NCBI GenBank assembly: GCA_009695205.1
Contig: SIBK01000008.1
Span: 1-64,000 of the forward strand
DNA length: 64,000 nucleotides
From: Pedosphaera sp.
GTDB taxonomy: Bacteria; Verrucomicrobiota; Verrucomicrobiia; Limisphaerales; UBA9464
Direction: 5' to 3'
Position 1 is the stretch's first letter. Every line of letters starts with the position of its first letter. Shown here in pieces: positions 27,028 to 34,511 of the stretch. The notes under the pieces are model-generated. The model was not told the DNA's origin. It saw nothing but the letters and a program-made list of their open reading frames with translations, and made no database searches. A program made the translations under genes and the position numbers.

Positions 27028-27654
27028 TTACTTTGCGTGTGCGTAATGATCGGCGACGACGTTCCAGTTTACGACGTTCCATACCGCCTTAAGGTAATCG
27101 GCCCGTTTGTTCTGGTATTTTAGGTAGTAGGCGTGTTCCCAGACGTCAACACCTAGGATCGGTGTGCCTTCGGTACCGGCAATGGTTTTGCCCATGAGCG
27201 GATTGTCCTGATTGGGGGTGGAGACGATTTCGAGTTTGCCTTCGTGAACCACGAGCCAGACCCACCCCGATCCAAAGCGTCCGAGTCCCGCAGCTTCGAA
27301 TTTCGCCTTGAAATCGTCCACGCTGCCAAAGGCGGCTTGAATCGCCGTCGCGAGTCCGCCGGTGGGGCTTCCGCCGGCATTCGGCGCGAGAAGTTTCCAG
27401 AAAAAAGTGTGGTTCCAATAACCGCCACCATTATTGCGAACCGGCCCTCGGATTGCGTCGGGAACTCCAGCAAGATCCCGGATCAGTGCCTCAATTGATT
27501 TTGCTTCGAGGGCGGCATTGCCTGCGAGAGCCTTGTTGAGGTTGTCCACATAGGCCTTATGGTGGCGGCCGTGGTGAATCTCCATCGTCATCGCATCCAC
27601 GTGCGGTTCGAGAGATTCCTTGGAATAGGGAAGGGGGGCGAGTTCGTGAGCCAT
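27028..27654 (-). CDS. sodA: Superoxide dismutase (Mn/Fe family)
   Basis: The 208-residue enzyme disproportionates superoxide to hydrogen peroxide and oxygen. The metal ligands are visible: a His in [17 protein letters not shown], a His in [14 protein letters not shown], and Asp and His in [11 protein letters not shown]. The pattern NNGGG-x-x-NH and the FGSGWVWLV motif are closer to manganese-type enzymes, but metal choice cannot be proved from sequence. No signal peptide is present, so it is cytoplasmic. It is a single gene divergent from the DadA-like gene, with 213 bases between the starts. Confidence 0.93.
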   Translation of the reverse strand: MAHELAPLPYSKESLEPHVDAMTMEIHHGRHHKAYVDNLNKALAGNAALEAKSIEALIRDLAGVPDAIRGPVRNNGGGYWNHTFFWKLLAPNAGGSPTGGLATAIQAAFGSVDDFKAKFEAAGLGRFGSGWVWLVVHEGKLEIVSTPNQDNPLMGKTIAGTEGTPILGVDVWEHAYYLKYQNKRADYLKAVWNVVNWNVVADHYAHAK

Positions 27655-27867
27655 GTTAGTATTTGGTGAATTCGAATATCAGAGTGTCGTGAGGCCGAAG
27701 CGTCCGGTGCGACGGACTCGCGGGACACTAGCCGGCAATTCCAAAGTCTCAAGTTTTCATGTTCTTACCTGGCAGCCTTTTTATCAGATTCAGATCGGTT
27801 TTAGAAAGGAAACCGTGTTTCCGTGGACCCTTTTCAGGCATAGTTTCATGCGATCGATGGTTTCGGT

Positions 27868-29121
27868 ATGGCACGTGATATTCTCATTGTCGGCGGCGGA
27901 GTGATCGGTCTTTGCACCGCTTACTATTGTGCGCGGCGCGGTGACCGCGTCACCGTACTCGAGCGGAATTCCGAGCAACGGGATGGTTGTTCTTTTGGAA
28001 ACGCGGGGATGGTTGTGCCCAGTCATTTCATCCCGCTCGCTGCACCGGGCATGGTGGCGCTTGGGCTCAAGTGGATGTGGAATCCAGAATCACCGTTTTA
28101 TATCCAACCGCGGCTGGACTGGAAGCTGCTGTCCTGGGGTTGGAAATTCTGGCGTTGCTCCACTTTGGAGCATGTGGCCCGCTCTGCCCCGTTGTTGCGG
28201 GATTTGAGTGTCGCCAGCCGGGCCGGCTTTGAGGAACTCGCGGCTCTTCCCGGAAATGACTTCGGACTCGTCAAGCAGGGCCTTCTGGTCTTATGTCGCT
28301 CCCAGCACGCGCTCGATGAGGAATCCATGACAGCTCAACGGGCCCTCACGTTGAATGTTCCAGCCCAGATTTTGAATGCCCACCAAACGGCATCCATGGA
28401 TCCGGGTGTCCGAATGGATGTGGCGGGGTCGGTCTATTTCCCGCTGGATTGTCATCTGTCTCCGCATCGCTTCCTCGCAGGATTACAGAGACAGTTAGAA
28501 GCTCTGGGGACACGCTTTCTTTGGAACACCCGAGTCATGGATTGGAGGGTTTCCAAACGCCGGATTGAGGCGGTCGTTACCAATCAGGGCGATGTTTCGG
28601 CCGACGAATATGTCCTTTGCGGCGGGGCTTGGTCATCGGAATCTGCCGCAACTCTCGGGTTGTCACTTCCCATGCAGGCTGGCAAAGGATACAGCCTCAC
28701 CTTGGCGCGTCCCCGTCAGCTGCCGCGAATTTGCGCGATTTTTAGCGAAGCTCGCGTGGCCGTTACACCGATGGGATCCAGCCTGCGTTTCGGAGGAACG
28801 ATGGAATTGTCGGGAATGAATGAGGACATCAACCCTGTCCGTGTGCAGGGTATTCTGAAATCAGTCCCGAAGTATTATCCCGACTTTGCGCCCGAGGATT
28901 TTGAAGACGTTCAACCGTGGCGGGGACTTCGGCCCTGTTCGCCCGATGGGATGCCGTATTTTGGACGTTTCAAGAACTATGAGAATCTTTCTACAGCGAC
29001 GGGTCACGCGATGATGGGGTTGAGTTTGGGACCGGTTACCGGAAGGCTGATGGCCCAGTTGCTGGCGGGGGAGCCCCTGGACATTAATGTGAATTTGTTG
29101 TCCCCCGATCGCTTCGGGTAA
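27868..29121 (+). CDS. dadA: D-amino acid dehydrogenase-like FAD oxidoreductase
   Basis: The 417-residue protein is a DAO-family flavoprotein. It starts with the FAD dinucleotide motif ILIVGGGVIGLCTAYYCARR and an acidic residue at the strand end (VTVLERN), then SFGNAGMVVPSHFIPLAAPG, which is characteristic of DadA. The C-terminal part has PVTGRLMAQLLAG. Such enzymes oxidise D-amino acids (or related amines) to keto acids and pass electrons to the membrane quinone pool. The partner alanine racemase gene is not adjacent, so the substrate is not certain; a hydroxyproline or glycine-type oxidase is possible. It stands alone between divergent sod and convergent ispE. Confidence 0.83.
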   Translation: MARDILIVGGGVIGLCTAYYCARRGDRVTVLERNSEQRDGCSFGNAGMVVPSHFIPLAAPGMVALGLKWMWNPESPFYIQPRLDWKLLSWGWKFWRCSTLEHVARSAPLLRDLSVASRAGFEELAALPGNDFGLVKQGLLVLCRSQHALDEESMTAQRALTLNVPAQILNAHQTASMDPGVRMDVAGSVYFPLDCHLSPHRFLAGLQRQLEALGTRFLWNTRVMDWRVSKRRIEAVVTNQGDVSADEYVLCGGAWSSESAATLGLSLPMQAGKGYSLTLARPRQLPRICAIFSEARVAVTPMGSSLRFGGTMELSGMNEDINPVRVQGILKSVPKYYPDFAPEDFEDVQPWRGLRPCSPDGMPYFGRFKNYENLSTATGHAMMGLSLGPVTGRLMAQLLAGEPLDINVNLLSPDRFG

Positions 29122-29134
29122 TTCCGCCTTCCCG

Positions 29135-30025
29135 CTAGCAAGTGTCCCGACAAAGTGGCACCACCTGAGCCCACCCGGCGTCCCCGAACCGGGAGCGAAA
29201 TGAGGCGGCTGCGTTTCTAGCTGTGGATTCATCGCCAAAGAGGGCAAACGTGGTGGAGCCGCTTCCGGACATTCGGCTGGCGAAGGAGCCATTCTCTCGG
29301 AGATGATTTTGGTAGAGCGGGAGAACAGGGTATTTTTCGAGGGCGGGTGCTTCCAGTGAGTTATAGAGAACGGAGCCAACAGCGGCGAGATCTCCGGAAC
29401 TCAAGGCATTGGCGGCGGCGGCTGCCCGGCCGGGTTTGCCGTGAAGTGCTTCTGGATATCGCGCCAATTGCTGGTAGGCCCAGGCGGTCGAAATTCCAAA
29501 TCCAGGGTGAAAAAGGAACAGAAAGCAGTGCTTCAGAACTTGGAATTCCGGGATTGGCGTAATTTTCTCACCGCGCCCGGCCGCAATAGCAGGGGATGTT
29601 TGCAGGAAAAAATTTACATCCGAGCCAAGTCCGGCGGCGAGGGTATCGAGTTGGCTGCCGGAGAGCGGGTGCCCAAATACCTCGTTGAGGCCTAGGAGTG
29701 TATGCGCAGCGTTCCCGCTGCCGCCGCCGAGTCCTGCGGCTAGGGGGATCTGCTTGTCGAGGTGGATTGCAATACCTTCCCGGATGCCTGCGAGGTCGAG
29801 GAAGCCCCGGGCCGCTCGGTGGACGAGATTGGATTCATCTACGGGAAGATCCGGATGACTGCAGGTGAGGTGGATGCCGCTTGGATGGCGATCAAATGTG
29901 AGTTTGTCGCACAAGGGTACCGGCAGCAAGAGCGTCTCCAGTTCATGAAAGCCATCTGCGCGTCGTCCCAGAATGTTCAGGACGAGGTTGATTTTACAGG
30001 GTGAAGATCGGGAGAGGCAGGGCAC
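29135..30025 (-). CDS. ispE: 4-diphosphocytidyl-2-C-methyl-D-erythritol kinase
   Basis: IspE phosphorylates CDP-methylerythritol, the fourth step of the non-mevalonate isoprenoid pathway. Hallmarks are SPCKINLVLNILGRRADGFHE at the N-terminus, the GHMP-kinase loop PLAAGLGGGSGNAA, and GSDVNFFL; the C-terminal motif MSGSGSTTFALF is present. A frame start at ATG 30052 lies inside the terminator hairpin of the upstream gene and gives residues not found in the family. I therefore chose GTG 30025, giving 296 residues. The start codon is only three bases beyond the terminator T run, which leaves no room for a separate promoter. The conserved Ala of SPAKINL is Cys here. Confidence 0.9.
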   Translation of the reverse strand: MPCLSRSSPCKINLVLNILGRRADGFHELETLLLPVPLCDKLTFDRHPSGIHLTCSHPDLPVDESNLVHRAARGFLDLAGIREGIAIHLDKQIPLAAGLGGGSGNAAHTLLGLNEVFGHPLSGSQLDTLAAGLGSDVNFFLQTSPAIAAGRGEKITPIPEFQVLKHCFLFLFHPGFGISTAWAYQQLARYPEALHGKPGRAAAAANALSSGDLAAVGSVLYNSLEAPALEKYPVLPLYQNHLRENGSFASRMSGSGSTTFALFGDESTARNAAASFRSRFGDAGWAQVVPLCRDTC

Positions 30026-30028
30026 GGC

Positions 30029-30061
30029 AAAAAAAACGCGCCAACCGTTCACGGTTGGCGC
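30029..30061 (-). terminator. Strong rho-independent terminator after TIGR04073 gene
   Basis: A perfect ten-base stem GCGCCAACCG / CGGTTGGCGC (30038-30061, loop TTCA on the plus strand) is followed on the minus strand by eight T. It lies 24 bases after the stop of the lipoprotein gene and directly before the ispE start. Confidence 0.9.
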
Positions 30062-30085
30062 ATGAAAAGGCGGTGGATCTACAGG

Positions 30086-30511
30086 TCACTCAAACACTTT
30101 GAAGCGGCTTCCCGGGAAGATGGAACCGGTTTCCCCGCCGCTGAAACTGAGTGAGTGGTCGGTGTTCATGAGTGGCCCATCACCAACACCCGGCTTGTAA
30201 CTGTCCGGGTACACCGGACCATCCATCTTGAAATAGGGCCGACTCGGGATGGGGAACGTAAGAACTTCGAAGGCGCCGACCACAGTGCGGCCGATGGATC
30301 GGTTCATGCCGTTCACGAATCCAGTGGTCCGGCCGACAGCGGGTCCGGAGGCGAGCGTATGCTGCTCGACTGAGCGGCTCAGCTCACCCAAACGCGTGAA
30401 CTCGGTCATATTGTTGAAGCCGCGGCCAAGCTTGCGCTCGGCTTCCACGCAACCGGTGAGGCTGACGACCAAACCGGCTAGAAGAGAAAGCTTTATCCAG
30501 TTTTTACACAT
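30086..30511 (-). CDS. Exosortase system-associated lipoprotein, TIGR04073-like
   Basis: The 141-residue protein begins with a lipoprotein signal peptide ending at the lipobox L-T-G-C (about residues 18-21). The mature part starts with RKLGRGFNNMTEFTRLGELSR and contains TFPIPSRPYFKMDGPVYPDSYKP. These segments match the TIGR04073 family, small proteins found in genomes with exosortase and PEP-CTERM proteins. The function is unknown. A PEP-CTERM tail at the right end of the window supports the presence of the sorting system. The gene ends at a strong terminator and is followed by ispE on the same strand. Confidence 0.8.
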   Translation of the reverse strand: MCKNWIKLSLLAGLVVSLTGCVEAERKLGRGFNNMTEFTRLGELSRSVEQHTLASGPAVGRTTGFVNGMNRSIGRTVVGAFEVLTFPIPSRPYFKMDGPVYPDSYKPGVGDGPLMNTDHSLSFSGGETGSIFPGSRFKVFE

Positions 30512-31052
30512 AACGTTTTCGGATTGAAGTCCCCAAAGCTATCCGGGTCAGCCGCAGTGTAAAGGGAGAAAACGAGGGCCGGGCTTTCCGGGCCGCCTCC
30601 AGGTAGGCGCCGCATTCCTGCATCAGAGATCCTAAAAAACAGCGAATACTCCGCAAAATACAGTTTATCAACGGTTCCAGGAGCCCCTCCCTCTCAATCA
30701 TAACTCATCAGGTTTTTCTTTTGTGTCTCCGCATTGCGCCAGGATTCCTTGCGGAGATCCAATGCGCTACTTTACGGGCTTCACGATTTGGAGCGCACCT
30801 GCTCGACACCCAATCTGGACAGGCGTGTGACCCGCGAGATGATCCTCCATGGCGCTGGGCAATGGGACCACGCCGGTCACTTCCGATTGTTGAGCGGCGA
30901 AGAATTTCACTTTCGGGTTCCGGATATGAGTTCCTCGGAGCAGAGAGGGGAAGAATGAGAGAGTCGCGTTTTAGCATTTTGGCGGGTTCGAGTGGAACCT
31001 CGGGAAACGGAAATCGTATCCAATTCATGGTGGGCGTGGTTCTCTTGTCGAG
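30512..31052. other. Intergenic region, no gene seen
   Basis: This 541-base gap separates two divergent genes. Frames here are short or have the composition of non-coding DNA, and no tRNA, strong hairpin with T run or recognisable operator was found. It presumably holds the promoters of both neighbours. Confidence 0.4.
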
Positions 31053-32432
31053 ATGCGCGTCACAAACCTGAATCCGGACTCGGACATTGGAGCAACATCC
31101 TGGTGGGTGGAATTTGAGGGACACCGGCTGCTGCTTGACGCAGGCACTCACCCAAAACGAGAGGGACGGGCCAGCCTTCCTCGTTATGACCTGGTAGACG
31201 GGCAGGAGTTGGACGCGCTCGTGTTGACCCACTGCCATCATGACCATGTGGGATCTTTGCCGGTTGCCCTCCACCATTTCCCGCGGGCTCACGTGCTGAT
31301 GACCGAACTGAGCTACCACCTTGTCGAGCGGGTCCTGCATAATTCAGTGAACGTGATGCAACGTCAGCGGGATGAACTGGGGATCCGTGACTACCCATTG
31401 TATACCCACCAGGAAGTCGACGACATCGCACCGGTATTTCAGGGATTTCAATACAACAGGGAGATTGAATGGGCGCAGTTCCCGCGCCGCCGGGCTGGTT
31501 CCCGGTTGCCGACCCTGGAGTTCCTGGACGCTGGGCATGCTCTTGGTTCAGCAGGGGTCATGGTTCGTGGTGAACGTCAGACCTTATTCTTTACGGGTGA
31601 TGTTTGTTTTCACGACCAGACATTGTTGCGGCGGGCTGATTTCGGGGACGTTCGGGCCGACGTTTTAGTGATGGAAACTACTCGAGGTAACAAGCCTACT
31701 CCGGCGGGTTTCACCCGGGAGGCTGAGATCGAGCGGCTGGCGACCGATCTCGAATCGGTGCTGGCGAGACGGGGCAGTGTTTTGATTCCGGCCTTCGCAT
31801 TGGGGCGTACGCAGGAGATTTTGGCGCTGCTTGCCCTGTTGATGCAGGCTGGCCGGTTGAAATCTCAACCGGTGTATATCGGCGGGCTTGGGCGTGTCTT
31901 CACGGAAATCTACGACCTCGAATCCCACCGTGTGAACCGGAACCACACGAATCTCAAGCTGACCCACGCCCTGAACCTTCAAGTGTTATCCGGCAATGAT
32001 TCCCAGGGTGTCCGGCTAAGTCCCGGCCGCATCTTTGTGCTTACGTCGGGCATGATGGTGGAAAAAACAGTGGCGCATGACCTTGCTCAGCGATTGTTTG
32101 CTGACGAAAAACACGCTGTTTTCTTTGTCGGCTACACGGATCCCGGCACTCCTGGCGGACGGCTCCGGGCGTCCCGTCGGGCTGAAAAGTTTCTCTTCAG
32201 TGCATCCTCCGGTGAAGTGGTCCGAAACTGCGCGGTCCACGAGTATGACCTCACAGCGCACGCGTTCCGTGAAGATTTGCTCGATTTTGTTGGTCACGTG
32301 CGTCCGCGCACGGTGGTGCTCGGTCATGGAGATGCTCCGGCCAGGGAGTGGTTTGCTTCGGCCATTCACCAACGGTTTCCCAAGATCAACGTTCATCAGC
32401 CCGGGCCGGGGGAGACGGTTACGGTCGATTGA
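31053..32432 (+). CDS. MBL-fold/beta-CASP hydrolase (RNase-like)
   Basis: The 459-residue protein is a metallo-beta-lactamase fold hydrolase with the zinc motif THCHHDH (H60, H62, D64, H65), followed by LDAGHALGSAGVMV and FFTGDV, and a beta-CASP part with PAFALGRTQEIL, LTSGMM and a late His in VVLGHGDA. This layout is shared with CPSF73/YSH1-like and bacterial archaeal-type RNA nucleases. No KH domain is seen. It may process or degrade RNA, but the substrate is not known. The start MRVTNLNPDSDIGAT is normal for the group. The 3' end overlaps the convergent MOSC gene by 14 bases. Confidence 0.85.
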   Translation: MRVTNLNPDSDIGATSWWVEFEGHRLLLDAGTHPKREGRASLPRYDLVDGQELDALVLTHCHHDHVGSLPVALHHFPRAHVLMTELSYHLVERVLHNSVNVMQRQRDELGIRDYPLYTHQEVDDIAPVFQGFQYNREIEWAQFPRRRAGSRLPTLEFLDAGHALGSAGVMVRGERQTLFFTGDVCFHDQTLLRRADFGDVRADVLVMETTRGNKPTPAGFTREAEIERLATDLESVLARRGSVLIPAFALGRTQEILALLALLMQAGRLKSQPVYIGGLGRVFTEIYDLESHRVNRNHTNLKLTHALNLQVLSGNDSQGVRLSPGRIFVLTSGMMVEKTVAHDLAQRLFADEKHAVFFVGYTDPGTPGGRLRASRRAEKFLFSASSGEVVRNCAVHEYDLTAHAFREDLLDFVGHVRPRTVVLGHGDAPAREWFASAIHQRFPKINVHQPGPGETVTVD

Positions 32433-32880
32433 CCGTCAACCAGCTGCTGTTGAGAATCTGCGCACGGAGCCCGCCGCGCCCCCGAAGCCATTTCTCAGCG
32501 CCAGGTCCAATCGCCTGATCCATCCAATAACATGGCCTGCACTCCTCATGGCCACGGAACTGGATCCCCTGAATTTCGAATTCCTGACCAATCAGAAAAC
32601 CGAGGTCTGCGGCCTCCACCAATACATTCCGTCGAGTCGCTCCGAAGGAAACTGCCGGCCACCTCCCGTCGGCTTGCATGCCAGCCAGAACCCCGGAGGC
32701 AAAAAAGGTGATCTGACGAACGACGTCTCCCGGACAGTCAAAAAAACGGTCGCCACGAATTCCTCTTCCGGCGATGCATTCACATGTGGAAACGAGATCG
32801 ACGGGCTGGCAGCCCGCGGCGCGACCATGATGCCCGGTGAAATTGTGGGCTGAGGACCGGCTGAGGGAGAGTACGAGCAC
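32419..32880 (-). CDS. MOSC-domain protein
   Basis: The 153-residue protein matches small stand-alone MOSC (MOCO sulfurase C-terminal) proteins: AHNFTGHHG near the start, AGRGIRGDRFFD, QITFFA, RRNVLVEAADLGFLIGQEF, the cysteine motif ECRPCYWMD and the end GRGGLRAQIL. MOSC proteins bind or transfer sulfur or a metal-sulfur group; the cysteine in this motif is the likely sulfur acceptor. A molybdenum-related role is inferred from the family only, and no molybdenum cofactor gene is near. It overlaps the end of the beta-CASP hydrolase gene. Confidence 0.83.
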   Translation of the reverse strand: MLVLSLSRSSAHNFTGHHGRAAGCQPVDLVSTCECIAGRGIRGDRFFDCPGDVVRQITFFASGVLAGMQADGRWPAVSFGATRRNVLVEAADLGFLIGQEFEIQGIQFRGHEECRPCYWMDQAIGPGAEKWLRGRGGLRAQILNSSWLTVNRP

Positions 32881-33066
32881 AATGTTCGATAGCCCTGAAT
32901 CGGTGAGTTAGCAATGCCTGCTGGCCTTGAATTGGGCTTCAAATCCCTTTGGGACACTGATTTCGGGGCCACTAGGATTTTTTCTTGAACAACCAGGACA
33001 TCCCACGGTCAGAGGGCAGATGATCCTTTCATCTCCTCGGCGGCAGTCACTTGTAAGGAAATCTGT

Positions 33067-33095
33067 TTGACATGCCTCGTCCCCGTACATAAAAC
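33067..33095 (+). promoter_or_regulatory. Sigma70-type promoter of the EPS operon
   Basis: A perfect -35 box TTGACA (33067-33072) and the -10 box TAAAAC (33090-33095) are 17 bases apart. Transcription would start about 33102, giving a leader of about 60 bases that carries a small hairpin (GGAGCA-ATC-TGCTCC) before the start codon at 33164. Confidence 0.6.
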
Positions 33096-33163
33096 CCTGG
33101 AGCAATCTGCTCCAAGTGCCCTTCGAGGGCTGCCTTTCCAAGAATGTGAATCGTCAATTTGCC

Positions 33164-34441
33164 ATGAAAAAGTTTATTCAAGCCGCCGGGTTGTTGACCG
33201 CTGCGGGTGCTGCATCCTTCTGCCACGCCTCGTCGCTATCTGCTGGCGATGCGTCCCGTCCTTGGTCGGTCTCGGCCGCAATCAAGGGTTTTTACGACGA
33301 CAACATGTTCGCCGCACCCAAAGGGCTGAACAAGCTCGACAGCTTCGGCTTCGATATTGGTCCGGCCATCAACCTAAACCTGCCGTTGGACCAGACGGTT
33401 CTGACCCTGGGCTATCAGTTTAACGCCCGTTGGTTCGAGGCCCGTAACAAGGATGAGTGGGACCTCTACCACGCCTTTACGGGGCGGTTGAGCCATACCT
33501 TCAATCCTCGATTCAAGTTGGACTTGGACGAGTCGTTCACCATTGCCCAGGAACCGGAGCAATTCGGCAACATCGGCGGAGCCTCGGTGCCGTTCCGCTC
33601 CAAGGGCAATAACATGATTAATCGTGCCGGAGCCGAGTTCACCGCTGTCCTCACCCGAACCTTGAGCACGGTTATCGGCTATCACAACAACCTTTACGAT
33701 TACACCGACACGCAGGTTCCCTATGTCTTGCCGGGTGGCACCCCATCGGTGCTCCCTTCCTACGGACCGATCTTGGATCGTATCGAACATGAGATGGGTG
33801 GTGATCTGCGGTACCAGTTTAACAACACCACTACGGGTCGTTTCGGTTACCAGTATGGAATCTATGACTACAGCAAGCGCAATGTTTCCGACCACGACAC
33901 TCATTACATTTTCGCCGGAGCAGACCACAGCTTCACCTCACAGTTGCAAGGCAGCATTCGCGGAGGCGTTGAAATTTCCAACTACGAGAACGCAGCGAGC
34001 CATTCGTCGGACACTTCACCGCGTGCGGAGGCCAGCCTTAATTACACGTACCGAGCGGATAGCACCGTGAATGTGGGTGCGTTCCATCGCCGGGCGGCGA
34101 CCGATGTTATCCTGTCTGGGCCGGACGTGGTGACGGATGCGCAGGCCTCAGCGGGTTACATCGGGGTGCACCACGCGATTACCCCGAAATTGAAAGGTAG
34201 CCTGACGGCGACGTACCAGTTTTCCTCTTATCAGTACGCGGGAGTAGGTGTGTCTGATAATGAGAATTACATCGGAATTGGTGTCGGTTTCCAGTATGAA
34301 TTCACCCGCTGGTTGTCAGCTGAAGCCAATTATTACTTCGATGATCGGAACTCCTCCATCCACAATCAGTTCGGTGGGTCTGTGAGCTCCTACGACTATT
34401 CGCGTAACCGGTTCTTTCTGGGTGTTCGTATCCGTTACTAA
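33164..34441 (+). CDS. Outer-membrane beta-barrel protein of EPS operon
   Basis: The 425-residue protein starts at ATG 33164 (MKKFIQAAGLLTAAGAASFC), giving a clear signal peptide; an upstream frame start would hide it. The mature part is made of alternating aromatic/polar strands (for example GYQFNARWFEARNK, RLSHTFNPRFKLDLDESF, YQFSSYQYAG) and ends with FFLGVRIRY, the terminal aromatic residue typical of barrels inserted by BamA. It resembles the exopolysaccharide-associated barrels found in other bacteria. It is the first gene before the tyrosine kinase and Wza-like genes, so it may be the outer-membrane exit or an associated porin. A hairpin terminator follows it. Confidence 0.78.
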   Translation: MKKFIQAAGLLTAAGAASFCHASSLSAGDASRPWSVSAAIKGFYDDNMFAAPKGLNKLDSFGFDIGPAINLNLPLDQTVLTLGYQFNARWFEARNKDEWDLYHAFTGRLSHTFNPRFKLDLDESFTIAQEPEQFGNIGGASVPFRSKGNNMINRAGAEFTAVLTRTLSTVIGYHNNLYDYTDTQVPYVLPGGTPSVLPSYGPILDRIEHEMGGDLRYQFNNTTTGRFGYQYGIYDYSKRNVSDHDTHYIFAGADHSFTSQLQGSIRGGVEISNYENAASHSSDTSPRAEASLNYTYRADSTVNVGAFHRRAATDVILSGPDVVTDAQASAGYIGVHHAITPKLKGSLTATYQFSSYQYAGVGVSDNENYIGIGVGFQYEFTRWLSAEANYYFDDRNSSIHNQFGGSVSSYDYSRNRFFLGVRIRY

Positions 34442-34470
34442 GCTGCTGCTGATCTGATTTTTTCCGGATT

Positions 34471-34507
34471 GGAGGCTGGAAAATTTTTCTAGCCTCCTTT
34501 CCTTTTA
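34471..34507 (+). terminator. Hairpin terminator between barrel gene and kinase gene
   Basis: The stem GGAGGCT / AGCCTCC (34471-34477 and 34491-34497), extended inside by A/T pairs, is followed by TTTCCTTTT. It ends four bases before the kinase start ATG at 34512. Partial termination here would set the ratio of barrel to kinase. Confidence 0.65.
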
Positions 34508-34511
34508 TCGC

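Noticed and set aside
30026-30052. ATG 30052 as the ispE start
   Set aside because: It lies inside the terminator hairpin of the upstream gene, and the added residues are not found in IspE.
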